Shown: positions 62,383 to 64,000 of the stretch, in pieces
Layout of the letters: every line of letters starts with the position of its first letter
Numbering within the stretch: position 1 is the stretch's first letter
Source: Tetracladium setigerum
Taxonomy: Eukaryota; Ascomycota; Leotiomycetes; Helotiales
Direction of reading: 5' to 3'
DNA length: 64,000 bases
NCBI GenBank assembly: GCA_031472005.1
Contig: PZJY01000005.1
Span: forward strand, 2,046,001 to 2,110,000
Notes under the pieces: generated by a model
The model's input: only the letters and a program-made list of their open reading frames with translations
Told to the model about the DNA's origin: nothing
The model's database searches: none
Position numbers and translations under genes: made by a program

Positions 62383-63402
62383 CTACGGCCACAGTTCCTC
62401 TTTTCTCCACTCTCCGATGGTCTCTCCTCCATCCGAACCATTAGGTGCAACGCCAACATAGGTGTATTTCCACCTTCGCGCTCTGTCTGGATCGGTGAGG
62501 TCAACCTGTTCGACCTGGTCTGGCTTGATGATTACAACTCTAAAGTTCTTCCTTGCAGTCTCATGATGCAAATCGTCAATTGATTGCCCCAACTTCAACG
62601 CCTTATCTTTCAAAGGCGCAGAGATTGGCGTTCCAGGTGGTGGATTGGCGAAACTATAATTATCGTCTTGTCAGTTCACGGCGATTTATAGAGAAAGGAT
62701 TGTAGCATGAAAGGTAAATGTATCTATCCGTACGTACCTCCCCCTCATTCTTGGAGCGCAATTCCCAAAATGAGCGGTCAGCTCCTTTTCCCAACTCCAA
62801 GCATCCTTCCCCTCCTCCTTCAAAACCCTCATCCGTCCACCAACCTCACTCTTCACCGTCCTCACTCCACTACTCTCCTCCCCGTCACCTTCAATATCGC
62901 TTGCAACCACAAACGCTGTTCCCGAGATTCTCCATTGGGTCATGACTTCCTTGACCCAAAAGACGGCCTCGACAGGGCCACCACCGCCGCTTCCCTGGCT
63001 TTGCTCCCTAGATCCGTGGCCTTGCGAACTGGCGAAGATCTCTGGCACTTTTGACATTCTAACATCCGTCGTAAACGTCAAAAGATCACTCTCGTAAACA
63101 CGCTCATTTTGAGGTGCGGTATTGCGTTTGTTTTCCGGGAGTTCGGCCCACAAACCTCGAAAGATACAGGTTCGTGCTCGAGGTAGGTATGGTGTTGGTG
63201 AGTCCTTCGATTCTGCTGGGAGAAGAGAGGCGAGGACAAATTCGGGTGATTCCAACTTGGAGATATGGGACATAAATTCGCTTCGCCATGGCGCGGCTCC
63301 TACGCTTGCTGGTGTTTTGGATGAGGTTGACATCGTGCGAGCAATTCGCAGCAACCGGGCGTTGGCTGTGGAAGCTATTTTGAAGACTTTTCGATTACAC
63401 AA
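62383..63402 (-). CDS. Pyridoxamine 5'-phosphate oxidase-like, Alr4036 FMN-binding family
   Basis: Exons complement(62383..62653, 62738..63402), 311 residues, with an 84-bp intron (donor GTACGT, acceptor TATAG) joining RMRG to SFANPPPG. The core matches the Alr4036-type PNPO-like split barrel: APWRSEFMSHISKL, RARTCIFRGLWAELP, ESDLLTFTTDVRMSKV, VEAVFWVKEVMTQWRISG, and near the end FRVVIIKPDQVEQVDL with RRWKYTYVG. Such proteins bind FMN; a true pyridoxine-oxidase role is not shown. The first 23 residues (MCNRKVFKIASTANARLLRI) look like a mitochondrial presequence; the second ATG at 63333 would give a cytosolic form of 288 residues. An insert rich in G, S and Q splits the barrel near residue 125. 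Confidence 0.85.
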
Positions 63403-63640
63403 TTGCGAAGGAAGTCTGATCGAGAGCGCGAAGATGAATTTCTATTATTTGAAGATTGAAATTAAACTAGTTCTTGGTGGATGATGACGATTACATTTGG
63501 TCGAGGAGCTTGAGGAGCTTGAGGAGCTTCAATTACCCCACCAAAATCTGCACGTGACAAACAAAACAATGGACAGGCGACTTTTCATTCAAATTTATAA
63601 ATAATCATCTATGGAGCGATAAGCGCTCAGATATGCAGAT
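63403..63640. other. Short intergenic region with GAGGAGCTT repeat
   Basis: 238 bp holding the FMN-binding gene's promoter. Three copies of the 9-mer GAGGAGCTT lie at about 63498-63528. Confidence 0.5.
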
Positions 63641-64000
63641 TTACCTGACAATACCTCCTGCCAGACTCTTGACCTTGCAAGCACCTCCCGATGCAGTCAC
63701 GAGCTTTCCAATCCCACTCTTTGATGGCTCGCCCTCCTTGCTCAATTCCTTGACAACTCCAGCATCAAAGGCAACATCAAGATCTGCAGTAGTTGTGAAG
63801 CCCGGCTGTAAAATTTCCCAAACTTTTTTCTTAGGGTTCAGTATCCCCTCAGGCTCACCTTGCCATCCCTCGAAGTAGACTCTCTCACCAGCTGGTGCAT
63901 CAGAAGGTGGAGTGACCAACTCAACTGGACCAGCATGGTTGTCTACTTCTCCTTCCTTAAGTCTTGGTGAAGCGGCAAGGACCATTGCACAAGACTTGAT
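63641..64000 (-). CDS. ARC1: Arc1-like tRNA-binding protein, C-terminal part (partial)
   Basis: The frame is open to the window's right edge; the stop is at 63641-63643. The 119 visible residues are the end of an EMAPII-type OB-fold tRNA-binding domain and its C-terminal extension: CAMVLAASPRLKEGEV, VELVTPPSDAPAGERVYFEG, ILNPKKKVWEILQPGFTT, then ending GACKVKSLAGGIVR. This resembles yeast Arc1, the cofactor that docks methionyl- and glutamyl-tRNA synthetases to tRNA in the cytosol. The N-terminal docking domain lies outside the window, so a synthetase-fused version remains possible. Confidence 0.85.
   Translation of the reverse strand: MKSCAMVLAASPRLKEGEVDNHAGPVELVTPPSDAPAGERVYFEGWQGEPEGILNPKKKVWEILQPGFTTTADLDVAFDAGVVKELSKEGEPSKSGIGKLVTASGGACKVKSLAGGIVR

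Overview
The window is nuclear DNA of a filamentous ascomycete. Genes are split by many short GT-AG introns of about 45-80 bp. The set includes a class I chitin synthase, a signalling mucin of the Msb2 type, a hybrid histidine kinase and a GH74-CBM1 xyloglucanase. Overall gene style suggests Leotiomycetes (Helotiales/Sclerotiniaceae-like), but that placement is an inference from recognising protein families and was not tested. All exon structures were built by eye from splice signals, reading frame and family similarity.

Layout, left to right. 1-519: 3' end of TYW1 (+). 1252-2858: polyQ transcription-factor-like protein with a FAR1-type zinc domain (-). 3233-4311: DUF3112 membrane protein (-). 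5744-7105: PP2A catalytic subunit (-). 7685-9859: exocyst subunit Exo84 (-), divergent from TOM20 (+, 10155-10940). 11666-24792: cytoplasmic dynein heavy chain (+), of which one exon is about 12.3 kb. 25682-28983: class I chitin synthase (-). 29863-32594: Msb2-like mucin sensor (-). 32.6-37.7 kb: gene-poor, with one decayed gene-like stretch. 37731-38523: small unknown gene (+). 39205-40010: V-ATPase c'' proteolipid (-), divergent from TFIIA gamma (+, 40342-40865). 41297-42395: DMT/TMEM42-like membrane protein (+). 42931-46469: GH74 xyloglucanase with CBM1 (-, 14 exons). 47735-48965: conserved fungal protein of unknown function (-). 49858-55774: hybrid histidine kinase (+, 19 exons). 57708-59045: coiled-coil acidic protein of unknown function (-). 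59.0-62.4 kb: gene-poor, with a 27-bp palindrome. 62383-63402: Alr4036-type FMN-binding oxidase (-). 63641-64000: C-terminal part of an Arc1-like tRNA-binding protein (-).

The genes do not form a metabolic cluster or an obvious novel system. Exo84, dynein, chitin synthase, Msb2 and PP2A all serve hyphal growth, secretion or wall signalling and lie within about 27 kb, but each is a conserved core gene, so this may be chance.

The most striking signal is technical. Six otherwise well-conserved genes (dynein, MSB2, the DMT transporter, GH74, the 47.7-kb gene and the histidine kinase) each need exactly one extra base in a G or C run to restore the frame. That points to homopolymer undercalls in the assembly rather than six dead genes. 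The second signal is the 7-mer TACTGTA/TACAGTA, seen about 21 times in non-coding DNA and not noticed in coding exons.
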